The notes: generated by a model not told the origin, from the sequence alone. Positions 10,401-25,400 are shown, counted from the stretch's first letter. The stretch: 64,000 bases of DNA from Phaseolus vulgaris (GCF_000499845.2 NC_023758.2:49314921-49378920); one strand, 5' to 3'. Program-made: numbers and translations.

Positions 10401-13400
10401 AATGCAAATCATTGGAATGCAATCATTCGTATATGGAATTACATTAAAGGATCTCTTGGGAAAAGTTTGCGATATAGCCACAATAACCATACTAAAGTTG
10501 TCTGTTATTGAGATGCTGCTAGGGCATGATCTCCATTTGATAGAAGATCCACTTCTGGATATTGTGTCTACAACGGTTATAATTTGGTCTCTTGGAAGAG
10601 CAAAAAACAAAATGTTGTAGCGAGATCTAGTGCAAACGCAGAATTTAGAGCGGTGACCTTTGTTACTTATGAACTTATATGGCTTAAACAACTACTTAAA
10701 GAGTTACAATTTGGAGAGGTCACTCAAATGACACTTATATGTGACAATCAAAGTGCTCTTCGTATTAACTGTAATCTCGTCTTTCATGAAAGGACCAAAC
10801 ATATTGAGATTGATTGTAATTTTTTCGTGAAAAGATTGTATCTGTAGACATCAACACTGAGTTTGTTAATTCAAATGTTCAATTAATAAATATTTTTACT
10901 AAGGATTTAGGATTGTTACGTACAATATATTTGCACCAGCTCGAGGTGGAGTGTTAAATGTAACTTCCAATATAACGAGCCTAACCCATATTTTTATATG
11001 ATTAATGTCTATATAAACATAATCCTATGTGTTCATTATGCACAAGGAAAATTAACCCTATAGCTAGAGTTGAAAGAAATAGGTGAAATATATTTCTGAT
11101 CTAATTTACAAATGTGATTACAGTCTCTATTTATAGACTGTTTACAACCTAATTAAGGAAAGAAATAATAGGTAATGAAAACCAGAAATAATGGGTGATT
11201 AAAACTGTACAGATCAAATCAAATCACTAACAAATCTGTCCTAATAAATAGAGAACGGAATTTGCACTTAATTACGGAATAATTCTCCTGATTATGCAAC
11301 AATTAGTTTTCTTCTACTTTCATATGGTGGTTAACACTAGGTTGACTACTATGAAAAAAACTGAAACATGTAAAATATAAAGTTTCTATAGAAATATGAG
11401 CGGCGGGCTCATCGAGAAAGCACAAATGAGGATTCCCTTCTCATTAGGCTCTTGATATCATGTTGAAAGGATTAGTGACAAAAGAAATACAAAGGATGGT
11501 ACTAGAGAAGTACCATGTTGAGAAGCCCTGGAAGGGATATAAAGAATTCCATGTGTTTTGTACACCCGACTATTCTTATTTATAATGAAAAAGAGATACA
11601 TACAATGATAATGAATGAAATCAATATCTAATAATGAGAAATATTTGGTAAGATATTTCCCTATCAAATCTTATCATACCTCCCTCTTTAGTTTAATCAA
11701 ATCATAATTCTAATATAATCAAATCATATCTCTAACAACCTCCTTTGAATTTCAAATTAAATTGTAACATTCTGTTGGTATGGTTAGTGGTATTGTGTTT
11801 GAAATGTTGTAGTCCTGTTTCAAGTTTTATCTTTACCCTGCAGGAGATTGCAAGCGAGCAAATCCCAATTAATGCAAGTGATTTGACTTATTTTTTCTCC
11901 TTGTATTTCAGGTCTGTAAATGGAAGGATGAGAGTGGGCCAAGAACATAAAATAGTAGAAATCAAGGGGCTGGAATTTTATTCCAGATTGTTTCATGGCT
12001 CCATGGACTTGGTAACTATGAACAATAAGGGTGACTCCTACTCAGCAAGCAATATTAGGTTGGAAGGAAAACATTACTATTCTATATTGGCACCATGTGA
12101 TGCAACCTTAACTCTTTCGGTATGGACATCTTTAGTTGAACCCGCATTCTCCATAATTCCATCTTAACTTTGCATCTTACTAATTGTTGTTTTGTTTATG
12201 ATTTCAACTCACTATTAGAAAATGAACTGCAACTTTATTTATCTATATCTATTGGAGAGAGAGAGAGAGAGAGACAATGTGTATGATGTCCTGCTTATGG
12301 TCTCTTTAGTGGTGTTTCTTTGTTAGACATGCAAAGTAGTTGGCATGCTCTATTACAGGATTGAATATCTTAGGTTCTAGCTGTTTTCTTTTGTAATTTA
12401 CTTGTCATGACGTTTCCTCCCATTATACTTTTCTGTCATTAAAATTTCCTATTTTATAGTATTTGTAATCAATGTTGTTTATATGGAGATCCTACCAAGG
12501 ACTGAGAAGGGGGTGAAATATTGTAAATCACAGAATTGTAACTCATAGATTGCAAGACCTACTGAAAATGCAAATTTATACATATGGATAAAAAACAATG
12601 GAGTTAACAAAAAATAGCATCTAAATCACAACATTTAACTAAAATTTAAAATTCATTATAGAAAGATCTCATGCATCGCACAACATAATTTTGTGATAAC
12701 AAAATTATAATACTAAAACAAAAAAATTGTCCCAATGTAACCCAAGCATCAAAACTTGAAGACATTTTTGGCATGACAAGTTAACTCAGAATATAGAGGT
12801 GCAACAACAGAAGGCAGGCAGTGGAGAGATCAAGAAGGGGGGGGGGGGGGGGGGGAGTGGGATAGATTAGATGCATGAAGAAACAGAGTGTAGGGAGCTT
12901 TATGTGTAACGGAAGTAGAAATTTAGTTTTTTTTTTCACAACCTGAATTGTCAAAAACCAAACCATAAAACCAAGTTACACCAACCAAAATTGTAAAGAA
13001 AAACTTGCTGACTCCATGTTCCAACAAGCAAGATCAGTGATTTCACTCTGATCCAGCATGGACAGTCCTCCAAGACACCTAAGATTATGCAGTTTTATGA
13101 TCTTAGCCACAATTTTGACAACCAGTAACTTCATTTGTTGCAAATTTTTGCAAACACTCCAGCTTTCTTTTATATTTACTGCATATTTCCTTCTGTTATA
13201 TTATTTTTATGTATAACCTTCTGGTCAGTATTCTTTTAAATTAATATTAAGGCCATGAGAAGATTTTCTTCCTACTTACACGTTGCTTTTTATTCTCTTT
13301 TCAAGGACAACAGGTTGCAAAAGCTTGATGGCAGTGCTCCTCAGTATTCTGTCACTGCCGAATTGAGTGGTTTGGTTGGTACTCATTTTATGGACTTTGA

Positions 13401-16400
13401 CAATTTAACTAATATGTTGGTATTTATCTTTTTTGTGTTTGACCTACATTGTTTATAGTAGTTCTAATTTTGTCTTCATTTATCAGGTTATATCCTTAGA
13501 CGAGGTTCAGTTACAGCACATGTGTCTTGTGTGGGACTATATTTGCACTTGTAGATTAAGAGAAAAGTAAGTTCCTTGCCAGAAGCTTGACTTGAAATAT
13601 GAGGAAAAACAATTAAATACACTTTGTATTTTCAGAGTGTGCAACAATTTATACGGCCTTAGTCATAAAAACTTATGCTGGAACTATGGCATAATTGAGT
13701 CTGATTACAACAAATAAGAAAATCTCGACTAATCAATTTTAATAAGGAAAATCAATCGCAAAAAGGAAAGAGGAAATAAACACATTAAGCTCATGCTGCA
13801 CATGTTACAACAGCTTGTAACAGTTTTTGTACTGTTAAAGAAGTACCTTCTGGATATACTTTCACATGATGTATAAATATTTTTTTGTATAGAAACAAAA
13901 TATTGATATATATAAAGTGAAACACGAAGCAAGGTTAAAACACTGACAGTTATTTATTGTTCACCTAATTATTTTTCTGACAATTTTGATTCTAGAAAAA
14001 AAATTGTAGAAACTCTTCAGCTGCTCAGATAAGTTCGCCAATCTACTATTAAAAATAAAAAAATGTCAGTCTGTGTCACTTTTGCTTATTGCAGTAGTTA
14101 GACCAGTAGATGTGAAAAATATTTCCAGTTATTGACTGCTCAGTTATTCTAATATAATATCAACAGTACAAAGCTCTTTTATGAATTCCTAGTATATTCA
14201 TTGATTTATGCTTTTCATCTATTGTAAATTGCGAAAAGGTTTATCTAGGAATACATGGTTCCACCCACCAGTTGTATAATTCTCGTCTTCTGCACAAAAG
14301 CTAGATCTAACTTCAGCACAAACCATGCACAACTTCATTATACACATTAGTTATCTGAGTTGAAGCTAAAACTGGTTTCAGACATCCAGTTCTTATGCTG
14401 AATAGTATAAAAGAAGGATCAAAACTGAATACTTTTTCAGTGTCTCAGGATTTTGTAATTCATTGACAGAGCAAAACTGGATTCAGACTTTCAGTTGTTA
14501 CATTTGATAACAGAAGGATTGTGTAAATACTTGGTACTTGCATCAATTACTCTATAGCTCCTTCAAATCGTTGGTTATCCTAATGTAATTAATTTCTTCT
14601 TTTTCCTTCCATGAGAATTAACTGGTGAAAATTATCTTTCTACGATCAGCTTGATAGCTATTATTCTAATTGTATGCTGCCTTTTGGTCAATTCTTGCTT
14701 TTTGAATGAAATTGTCTCTTTTATGTTAAAAGTATAGCTTTAGGTTTTTGAAATTTTTATCATTATATTATATAGGTATGGACGCTTTCGCCCCTGGCAT
14801 TGTCTTTTACCAAGAAAATGTGAAGGTTGGCAAATATTTTGGTGGCACTATGCACAACAATCAGTTCTTTCCGATGTTCGTAGGAAGTTGAAGAAAACAT
14901 CATGGAGATATTTTGGCGATCGATTGTAAGTTCGATTGTAAGTTCTTGTAATATAATTTCGCTCTCAATAAAGGTTGTGTTTGATTTCGTTTTGTGTCAT
15001 GGACGCCAATGACATGCGAGGGAGGGATTGGTGTTCAATGTGAAAGTGGGATTTGTGTAAAACACAGTCAGTACATGAAACTGCAAATTTTTTGTTGTGT
15101 AATATTCAGTATATGCTTACCCTTTTGGTTGCTTGTGGTTGTGAAGTATTCCTTCACATGTTTTATTTAGAAGCAATAGGCAGAAAACTAAAATGTAATC
15201 TGCAGTGAAAGGTAAAATTGAACAATGAAAAACTTCAGCTTACAACATACATACTGTTTAAGCTAAAACCAAAATGTGAGGACAGTTATTAGTTATAGCT
15301 GACTCTGGTAGAAACTCAAATATATGAAGTATATACAGAGGAGATAGCCTTGGAGACCAGTATTCTCTCCCTGTGGCAGTTGAATGGCAGTTGAAGATAG
15401 GTGAAAGACCAAGGGTAACTTAACTACATAAACTCTGAATCTCAAAGACAGAAATCTAGTAGGAGATATTTTTTTTTTGACAAGGTCAGCCCATTGATTA
15501 AGATTAGGATGTGTTTAACAAGGAGTGTGTTAGCTAGGATTTTCTTTTATGAAAGGAGAGGAAGTTCCATATGCTTAGTCCTTGTCTCCTAATATGATGT
15601 ATAGGGTTTTGTTAGCAGTGGTGGAGCTTGGTAGGGTCGGAAGGGGGCCATGGCCCCACCAAACGTTTTTGCAATGTTGATCACATTCATGGTTATCGAA
15701 CTCGCGAGTCAACTCGTTGACTTGTCCGAGTTTACGTGTCCACTTTGCCTTACCGAGTTAACTCGGTACTAAACTCGTTTTAGGGGTAAACTCGGTGGAC
15801 TCGGCACGGACTCGGTGAAATTGCAGTGGACTTGCGACTCTGGTCCGAGTTGGCGAGTCCAACTGGGTTCTTTTTAAACCCCAAAACGGTGTCGTTTGTG
15901 TTTGCATGTGGACTGCGTCTTCTTCGTGTTCTTCTGTGGAGTGCGGCAGTAGATCGAGCGGAGTGTGCCATAATCGCGGGTCGCGGGTTGTATATTTTTT
16001 AAGGAATGTCTGGGAGGGAGTGGATCAAATTCAAGTGAGGTCAATAGAACTGCATCTTCTAATAGAAGTAAAAATGCTCTAGAAGACTATTAATTTTTTT
16101 ATAATATGAAAGTAGACTCTTACGAGTCTACGAGTCGAGTCTACGGAGCTCCCACGAGTCTACGTAGACTCGCGAGTTTGACAACCTTGATCACATTACA
16201 TTGAATACCACTTTGTTTTATTAACATTACTTTGTTCCCCCTTAAATTAATGATTTTAAATGACGATTTTTGGTTTAAGATCGAATTTCCAAATTGTCCT
16301 CTTTTATCTCATTCCCATTCTCATTACTCTCTAAAAGATTGAAGAGAGAAAGAAAAGATTGAAGAGAGAAAGAGAAAGAGAAAGATACGAGAGAAGAATG

Positions 16401-19400
16401 TATTATTTAGTATTGCTCTATATCAAAAAACAGAAGAAAGTGGGTATTTATAATACCCAATACTGCATAAGATGCGGGTAAAGCACTTTTAATTGCTATA
16501 ACTAACACTCTTTTCCTTTTAGTGCCTTTCTATGTCACTTGCGTTTCTCTTCCCTTCCCTTTCCATCTTATCCTCTCTCTTTCTCCCTCAATATCTCTTA
16601 CCATCTCAATTCCTTCTCTCTTGTTGCCTTCATTTCATCCCACCAAATCTAATGATGTTTGTTGTGTATCTATAGGCTAGTGCACCAAGGAAGAGTTTAT
16701 TTGAGGTGTCTATGTTTAGTCGAGGTAGAGTAAGGCATTCTGGTTTTCTTTGAAGAATAATAAGTGACTTGGTTGTCTTAGAAGTAGGTGAAAGTTGTGC
16801 GGGTTGTCATTGGATGCGTTTAATTTAGTTCAATTATTATTTGAATTTAGCGGCTAAACTTGACTACAAAGTGGTTGTTATTGTATGGGTTTGATTTCTC
16901 CCACAAATCTCTCCTCCACTGCTAGATTTTCCTTCTTTGCACCCTATTGTTGCCGATGCACCTTGTCATTGACAAGCCTTAATCCATAGGTGTCATTGTC
17001 ATCGACAAACCTAGAAAAGCACGTTTGGGAAAAGCTCATTCATGAAGGTATAGTTTATGATCCATAAAACTTGATCTGGAAATTCTGTTTTGGAAATCTT
17101 GTTCTTGAATGCATTTTATGTCTCAGATTCTTTTCTTGAAATTCTACTGTTCTTGAAATTCTGTTATGAAAATCCTGATCCGAAAATCATGTTCTGGAAA
17201 TTCTAGAAAGCTTGTTCCGAAAGATTTCCAGAACAGGTATTCCAAAAGTCACTATATGAAGGAGACCCTGGTCATTTTAAAAATTATGGGGGTGTTGTTG
17301 GAAATTAGGTGAGTGGAGGAAAAAGCCTTTTTTTAAATTTGTTTGTATTGAGCCTTTATTAGACCTTGTATATGTTTTTATTTTTTTTTGTAATTACGGA
17401 CTTTTTTTTTTTAATTTTAGGCCATTGTTTCCTGCACCCAATGATTTTTGACCTGCATCCAATCAACTTTTGAATTTTCAAAATTGCCCTTCATTCTGGA
17501 ATTGAAAATCCAGAAATAAAAAGTACATTTCAGAAAAGAAAATTTGGAATAGTTTTTTGTGTTTATTAGGAAAATAGATTCTGGAAACGTATTTCGGAAA
17601 ATGGATTCCAGAATCTAGAAAAGTGTTCTTGAAATCCAAATCCAGAATGTATTTTGATCTGCACCCCTATTATTTAAAAACTAAAAGGGCATTTTTGTAA
17701 TTTCACATTTAGCATTAACTGCAGGTTCAAAAACTTTGGGTGTAGGAAGCAATTGCTTTAGTTTTAAGAGGTTTGTTAGATGGGTCTAGTAGTGTTTGGG
17801 CCCATGAGTACAAGGTCCCTACTATATAAGCCTTATATTGGAGTTTCTTTATCTTTTATTCCTTCCACATTTTCTGTTTTGTCTATTTTTTTTTTTGATC
17901 AGCAAAGAATAAAATTAAATTAAGAGGGATACAAAAGGGGTATCCCAACCCTTAGTTTGGTGGAAATTGTGGGAAATAATCCTGCACAAGGATAGTTGTC
18001 TATCAGGGTTGATTAGAAGAACTACCTCCTCTGGTTTCACTGGAGGAATCAGTTATCAAGCGACATTGTTGCATCATGATCTTGTTAACTTCGAAATTCC
18101 TTCGAAGTATCTAAAGATTGCTAGTCTTGATGCATATTGCGCATCCAATTTTGATTTTTCTTGGGACAATGAGCCAGCTCTTACTTTCTTGTCTCAATCT
18201 TTAATTTTGTATGTTATGCTCACATGTGTTATTGGATCCAAATCATTGAGGAAACTTTGGATGGTATTTTGATTCAACACTAATTACAGTTCTGCTACTA
18301 AGATCCCTTTGAAGTATGCAATGGTAAAGATCCACTATTCCTTTTGATGGGCTTTATGTTCGAAGGTTGATGGGGTGAGAATTTGATGGGCATTACAATC
18401 TGTTCTAAGGTTGATGGGGTGAACCGTCTCTCGTAGTATTGGGTATTGGGTTTACCAAATTATCAGTTCTTCTAAAGTTTTGGTTTCCAAAATTAGTCAG
18501 TTTGAAGATTACTGTATCAGCAGTACCACATTAATCTGCCCCGGATTTTTGTGGATGAGTTAGTCTAAAAAATATGAACCATCTTTACTTCACTCGTCAT
18601 TTTTGTGACTATTTAATTTGGTGACAAAAATCTACGGGGACTAAATTGAGGGCTTACTCTAATGATTTTATGAAGGTGGGTTGGTGGTTTAAATTTTGTG
18701 GAGTTAGTGAATAGTTTAGGCAATTCTGTTATATAGTTAGAGAGGAAGATTTAATATTTTGAGGGAGTCTTTTGCACCTTCATTTTGTTATGGAAAAGGA
18801 ATGTTTTTGTGGCTTCTCATTGGTGTTCTGCTCATAGGACATTCTGATACTTGGTTAAACAGGACAGATTTCTGCATCTCAATTTTTATATTCTTTGTAT
18901 TGACTTTATATTGCATAGAATATGTTCTGTTATCTATAAAACTGAAACTGCATCTGTCTTCTGTGATAAATTATGTCCTTATTTTGATAAAAGTTGTTCT
19001 AGGAATAGAAAGAGAGAAGAGTGCACTATGATGGAGAAAAAGGAATCATTGGACTAGTAAAAGGAAAGTCAAAAGAGTTTGCAAAAGCAAAACTTTAAAA
19101 CATATCTGTAAAAGGGCTGGTCACTTTGCATATCAGCTGTACTGATACCCTGAAATAGACCAACATTGTATCATTTGCAAATTATAAGTGTGAAAAAGTA
19201 ACTTCCTCAGTTCTTATAGTTAGGACCTTGATTAAACCCCTTTCTATAGCTCTGGACAACATTGTCTGTCAAGTTTGTTTGTTGTACTTATTATGTATAG
19301 TACTTGTATCTTTAAATTTTTGTCTTCCTTTTCTTACTTTTAGGGCACCAAAAGAAAGAGAAATGTAGTAGTATACTTGATTTCCTTATGATTTGTGTTG

Positions 19401-22400
19401 TTATGCAGTCTCTCCTTCACATTCATCTACCTTGTCTTAGTAATTCTTTATGTTTCCTGGATGCAGAAGTTTTCGACGGAAATATATGAATTTGTACAAG
19501 ACTAAGTTGGATTTTCTCCAACAAGAACAGGTGGTTTCTTTTCCTTCTTCTTTCTTTGAAAAATATTGATAGGAACCAAAATATATGTTATAATATAACC
19601 AAACTATGGAATGATTTAATTTTGGTAATTAGGATGCGTTTGATATGTGCCATATAGTTTTTTCTCTATTAATTCAGTTTTGTCATGTAGTTTAGCCACA
19701 CACGGTTTTCATTACATTTCTCATTTTCTCTTTTCAACACACATGGTTTAGAATATTTATTTTGTAATGTGTCCTGTTAATGACGATTAGATTTTTGTTT
19801 ATTAGCTAGTTGATGATGACGTTCTTCAAGATTTGGAGCAAATGGAGAAAGAATCAGATTTAGATGATATATTGAATTATCGATCTGCTGCAGAATCTGA
19901 GATGCAGGTATGCTCCAAGTTATTTATTGAAAAATCAGTGTTCATTTGTTGCTGTTATATTCCTTATTTGACATGCATATTTTATTCAACTTTGAAATCC
20001 GAGAAATGTTTGTTTTTGGGATATTCTCTATTACACAAGGGTTATAAGTGTCTATCATGAAGTGGCAAAGTATATAACTCCAAAGATGTTCTGTTTGATG
20101 AACATAGGTTTCCTTGTACTGATTCCTTTCCTAATGCTCCCAAATCTGTCAAAGATCTTAATTTGTATTTTAGTATAAGTCGAGCTCCTTTGCCAATAAC
20201 TTCTGTTACACTTGAGTCTATTAATATGCCATCTATCACCTCTAACCTATTATCTTCTGAGTTTGTTTCTGTTCGTAATATAACTACAATGGTTAACACT
20301 CATCTTAAGCATAATAGATCTAAATCTGGTATTCTGTAGTCCAGAATTCATCCCTCATTGTTTCTCTCTCATTCCGTACCTAAACATTTTAAGCAAGCAC
20401 ATGAGGATGCTAATCGGTTGGCTGCGATGCAGCATGTATACAATGCACTTATGAAGTAGGAATAGGATGCACTTATGCAACAAAATATACGGGACTTAGT
20501 ATCTCTACCTCCTAATAGACAAGCTGTTGGCTGTAAGTGGGTTTTTAGATTCAAGGAAAATGCATATGACTCTTGGAAACAACAAGTTGAACCTATCATA
20601 AAGTCACTCAGACTTCACAAATTTGTTGTAAATCCTGTGATTCCTCCGCGTTTCCTTTATGATGATGACTGTGCCTCTGGAACAATGAATCTGACCTATG
20701 AAGAATGGGAAGTCCAAGATCAAATATTGCTTTTTTGGCTTCAATCAACAATGTCTAAGTCTATCTTGTCCCGCATTCCATGGACGATATTTTTAGCTTA
20801 CATCTCTTGCCAAACCTTTGTCATTGAAAGCATTTTGTAATGTTGATTAGGCATGTGATATTGATGATAGACGTTCTACCTCGAGAGCGACCATTTTTTC
20901 TGGGTTCCAATTTAATATCTTGGTGGTTCCGCAAACAGCAAGTCACTGCTCGTTTTAGCACAAAGAATGAGTACAAAAGTTTGGCTCGAAGTTCTACTGA
21001 ATTAAGATGGCTTCCTACTTCGTTCACTGAATTGCAAGTTTCATTAACTAATCCTATTCTACTTTGTGATAATCAAAGTGCTTTCTATTGCTCACAATCC
21101 GGTGCTTCACAGTGGCATTAAACACATGGATATTGATGTTTTCTTTGTGTGAGAAAAGATTATGGTCAAACAACTCTATCATATTCCCATTCTTTATCAA
21201 TGGGCAGATGTGCTGACCTAACCTATATCTTCCTCTTGTTTTGATTTTCTTAAAGGAAATCTCCACTTGAAGAGTGTTTTACTGTTAGCTTTTATAGCTG
21301 TCAGTTATTACTGGCAATAGCTTTTGTTGTGAGCGGTTGCCTATAAATAATCTTGTAAGATTCTTATTTCATAAGAGTGAAAATCGTAAATAGTTCAGTT
21401 TGTTAACGAAGTTTTCTATCTTTCATTTTCTTCAAGACATTTTGAGATGTGTGATTTGTTTTCAAATGTTCTCCTTTAATGTTTACAGGAATTTCTTTCA
21501 AGGTGTTCTACTCCTAACGATGGCAAGTTTAACACTGATATTCCTACAGAGAAGTCTTGCAATGATGAACATACAGTTAAATCTCGGGGATGGTTAAATT
21601 GGCTTTCTCGTGGTATGCTTGGTGCAGGGGGAACCGATGATTCAAGTCAATTTTCTGGAGTTGTGTCATATGATGTTAAGGTACATGCATGTGTCAATGC
21701 ACTTGCTGTTGTTTGGCTGAAACTAGTAGAAATAAATACTAAAAAAATATGATAGGGACTTGAGTACTGTTGGGTACCTAATGTTACTTCTAGTTGTATA
21801 AGATGCTTGGTAGAGTATTGAAGTGTTTTGTCACCCCCCTTAATAGTATGTTATTTAGGTTGGGTGACGACTAACTGATTAAAATAAATATCTCAAATAA
21901 TCAATCATAATTCTAAACAATGAGAAGCTGGCTATATTTGTTGGTGAGAGAATTGATTTTTTTTTTGCTTTTCTGTTAGCTCAGAACATTTCTGTATGCA
22001 AATGAATTTTGAACATCAGAATCACATACTGCATTGTGTAATTTCTGTTTGACATCACCAACACTTAAACCAAAAATTCCATTTTTTTTATCTTACAGTA
22101 CGGCCCTTATCAGTTGCTTTCTGTATTTTTGCAGGATATGTCTGAAGCAACTGAATTTCATCCTCTAGTTTCGTCTAGCTCTGATGCTGCTGTAAAGCAT
22201 GAATTATACATTTTTTCAATGATGTTTAAGATTGATCAGATTTCTGCTACGTTATGTAGCAAGTATGGTGCTCTATTCGTTGTTCACAAGCATTTTAAGA
22301 TACTTTTCTCACATCATTCATGTTAGAGTAATGCTTTGTTCTGAAGTACGTGTCATACTGTTTATACTGTTTAATTTAATGTTTCTTTCCCAGCTGTTAG

Positions 22401-25400
22401 CCTTGTAGTTAGAACTCAGTCTGGAGTATATGAGTGAGATCACTTACTGTATTTAAAGGAACCTGTTAGAGGTTCATTCCTTCTAATTTCAAAATGGTGA
22501 AATCTGTGTTTTAACTCCCCAAACTCGTTTTCCCTCACTTTCTCCTTGATTTTTATCAATTCAGCACTTTATGATTTTTTTATTTAAAAGAATTAGAACA
22601 TAATCTCAATTTTAGAATGCTACTCAGTTTTTCATTTACTAAACTCCGTCTCTTTGAGATGATTGTTATGTGTGATATGAAATAGAACATGTTGCTATGT
22701 ACTAGGACTCTTTAGTAGTCAACTAATATGTTTTTTTCCCAATCTTTCTTTCATTTTCTAAGGTGGCATGCTAAAGGAATTGCAGAAATAATTGTTGAAG
22801 GTGGAACCATCGAGTCTAAGATCTACAAAGATCATGGAATTGTTATATCCAAATTCAAATCTGGGAAAATGGTTGATCTAAGCAACAAGAAAGTTGTTGT
22901 ACATATTCAAGGGGTATCATTCTTATAATTTTTTCTGTATATTGAATAAACAAGTAAAACAATTTGGGTATTTTGTTTCTTCTTTCCTTAATTGGTGGTA
23001 TTGCAACTTCTTTCTGCATCCAGTGGTTATTAATATTTATAATTTTTTCTATATCCACCGAACCTTTGTAAGCTTCCAGTTTCTTTAACAGATATTTTTT
23101 GCTCTTGGCATTTTTACTGATCGACACTCATTGCCAGAGAGTAGTGTTACTTTTATGGCCATTTGATAGAGTTTTCCCCAGTTTGATATAAACCTTGCTG
23201 TGACAATTTTCCATTTAACACACATTGTGTTATTCCCAATTTTATTTTACTGGATTCCTAAGATTATTTCATTTCAATGTAAAAAAGATAGAACAGAATG
23301 CTAGGAACTTCAACCAATAGTTATTCTACTTATACTATTTCAATTTCAATTCTGTTGACACCGATGGTTATATACTTTGATTTGCAGCCTGTTGAAAATC
23401 ATTTATTGGACAATTTGGATAATTCTTGCAGCATTCGAGTAAAATTTTCATCTCAGGGAGATATGGACATGTCAGTGAAGGTATCCAACACTGTGTAGTA
23501 AGTTGCGAGCATTGATATGCTTGTGTATGTATGCATATTCAAAGCTGAAATGTCCTGTTATATAATTTTCTTTTCCAATTGTGTTAACAGGGAGTAGTCA
23601 AACAACTTGAAGTGACAGTTGATACAAACATTTTATCAAATTTGTTCGAGTTTTATGATGTCTTTACGTCCTTCAAATTTCATAATGAAAGGGTATGAAC
23701 TATTTTTATTGATGTCCTGTTATCAGTATTATTTTCCTTATTCCTTGTTTCTAATATTGCTAGAGTTCTGACAGACAAAAATATTTTTAAAATTTGAACA
23801 TGGGATTGTTTTATGCTCTTTGCCTTTGTAAGATAGGAAGTGGTTTGGGGGAAACTGTACCCATTGTAGGTTCAGGTCTCTATTTGCATTTAGTAAATTA
23901 GGCTATTAATGCAATGTAGATGGTATTGGCACATTAATCACATGCGTAATACACCCTCTCAAGTTGGATCATCATTGTTAATTGTGTATACGTTAACAAG
24001 CTCATAAACCCTACTCCCATCAAGTGTCTTTTTGAAAGTGAGCTGTTTATTCTTTACTAATGTCCATTGTGTATCAGTCCTTGAATATTTTCATGAATTA
24101 AGAGGCAACTGACTTCTGTGTGTTTAGTTGTTTATGAGCGTCAAAATCCCATAATTTATGCTGCAGTGAATATTTCCTTGTACAATTTTAATTACATAAT
24201 TGTGTGATTTAATTACATTTCATAATTAGGAGGATTAATAGGCTGACAGTATATTTTATATTTATTGTACAATATCATTGATGCTGAACTGTAGGGTAGA
24301 TATTCATCATAAATTAAGATTTTTTCCGTTATTAAATCTTTGTATTCTATTTAAGAGCAATTGCACTTCTATGAATAATATCAAAAATAGTTTTTTCTGA
24401 CATGGTATCCACGATAAAAAATCCTTGGGAACCACATATAATCAAATGTGCAGCATTGCTGTAAAGCCACACCCCTTTCTTTCTTTTGTTGTATTCATTT
24501 GCGTAGTCTACATTGTTGCAACACCACAACCCTTCCTTTCTTCCACTGTATTCCTTCTAGGCTTGCATTAGCATACTTCAAACCTAAAAACTGCCCGATA
24601 CTCAAAAACCTCATCCACTACAAAGTTCAGAATAGAGGAGCTTCTAAAATTAAGGGATTTCTGCACATTAACAAAACCTGCAAACAGAAGCAACTCCTCT
24701 TTAGCATTCACAGGTAATATTGCTTACTCCTATGCACTCAAAATGCCTAAAACTCCTCTAAAGATGTATGGGTAGCTGATTCTGGAGCCATAGACCATAT
24801 GACTCAATCATATATTGGGTTTATATATAAACCCTGTCCAAGCAACAAAAAATTGCACTTGGTGATGGAACTTTCACTAAGAATCTTATTCTGAAGGCTG
24901 TTTTGCATGTGCCCAAATTGTTTGCCAATTTGATTTCTGTTCACAAGCTCATAGTGGATTTATATTGTTTGGGGCTTTTGAATCCTACAACTTTCCAATT
25001 TCAAGATTAGGAAACGTGCAAGGTAATTGGACTTGCTAAGCAAGACAAGGGGCTCTACCTTTCAGAGGACGCTAACAAGTCGCGTAGCTCTAAGAGTCGA
25101 CTTCTTGTCTTTGATGTCAGAAACAACTCTCTAATAAAGAAATAAATCTGGTCACGCCAGCTTTGTTTAGGTCATCCATCATTAAGTAGGAAACTAAATC
25201 CTAAATAGGAAAGAAATTATTGCCATAATGAATTATCTAAAAATTAGCTAAACAAAAACGGTAATTGAGTATTCATACAGAAAATTGCATATTTACCAAC
25301 TATATAGGGAAACAAATCAACCAACACAAACGAAATATTAACAGAAATATTTCTGAGGATCAAATAGAGACTTTTTCCTAGTTTGATTCCTTGTTGACAA

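Larger units (their letters stand above)
7812..11737 (-). mobile_element. Antisense Ty1/copia-like LTR element, interrupted, intron 7
   Basis: Related LTRs lie at 7812-8070 (3' LTR) and about 11466-11737 (5' LTR), both reading TGTTA... on the minus strand. Next to the 5' LTR, on the minus strand, is TGATATCAAGAGCC (about 11450-11463), an initiator-Met-tRNA-type primer binding site. Little internal sequence survives: a gag-proximal scrap at 11325-11450 and non-coding sequence at 8071-8879. A second, sense element is nested between them. The LTR belongs to the same family as the sense LTR at 38978-39182. I found no clear target duplication. Confidence 0.7.
14926..19466. other. Intron 11, 4.5 kb, transposon-filled
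   Basis: Holds the MULE-type element at 15691-16186, a solo LTR at 16332-16507, a MITE at 17421-17756 and a copia gag remnant near 17960-18330. Around 15625-15670 is a short GGTGGAGCTTGGTAGGG...CCATGGCCCCACC stretch that looks transposon-derived. Around 17040-17280 there are several TTCTGGAAATTCT-like repeats. In 18340-19460 I see ordinary A+T-rich intron and no gene. Confidence 0.6.

Noticed and set aside
12781..12966. Proline-rich minus-strand peptide
   Set aside because: The prolines come from the poly-G run; no other coding support.
13375..13380. Alternative donor at 13379 for exon 9
   Set aside because: It would shift the frame into exon 10 and lose the conserved ISLDEVQ reading.
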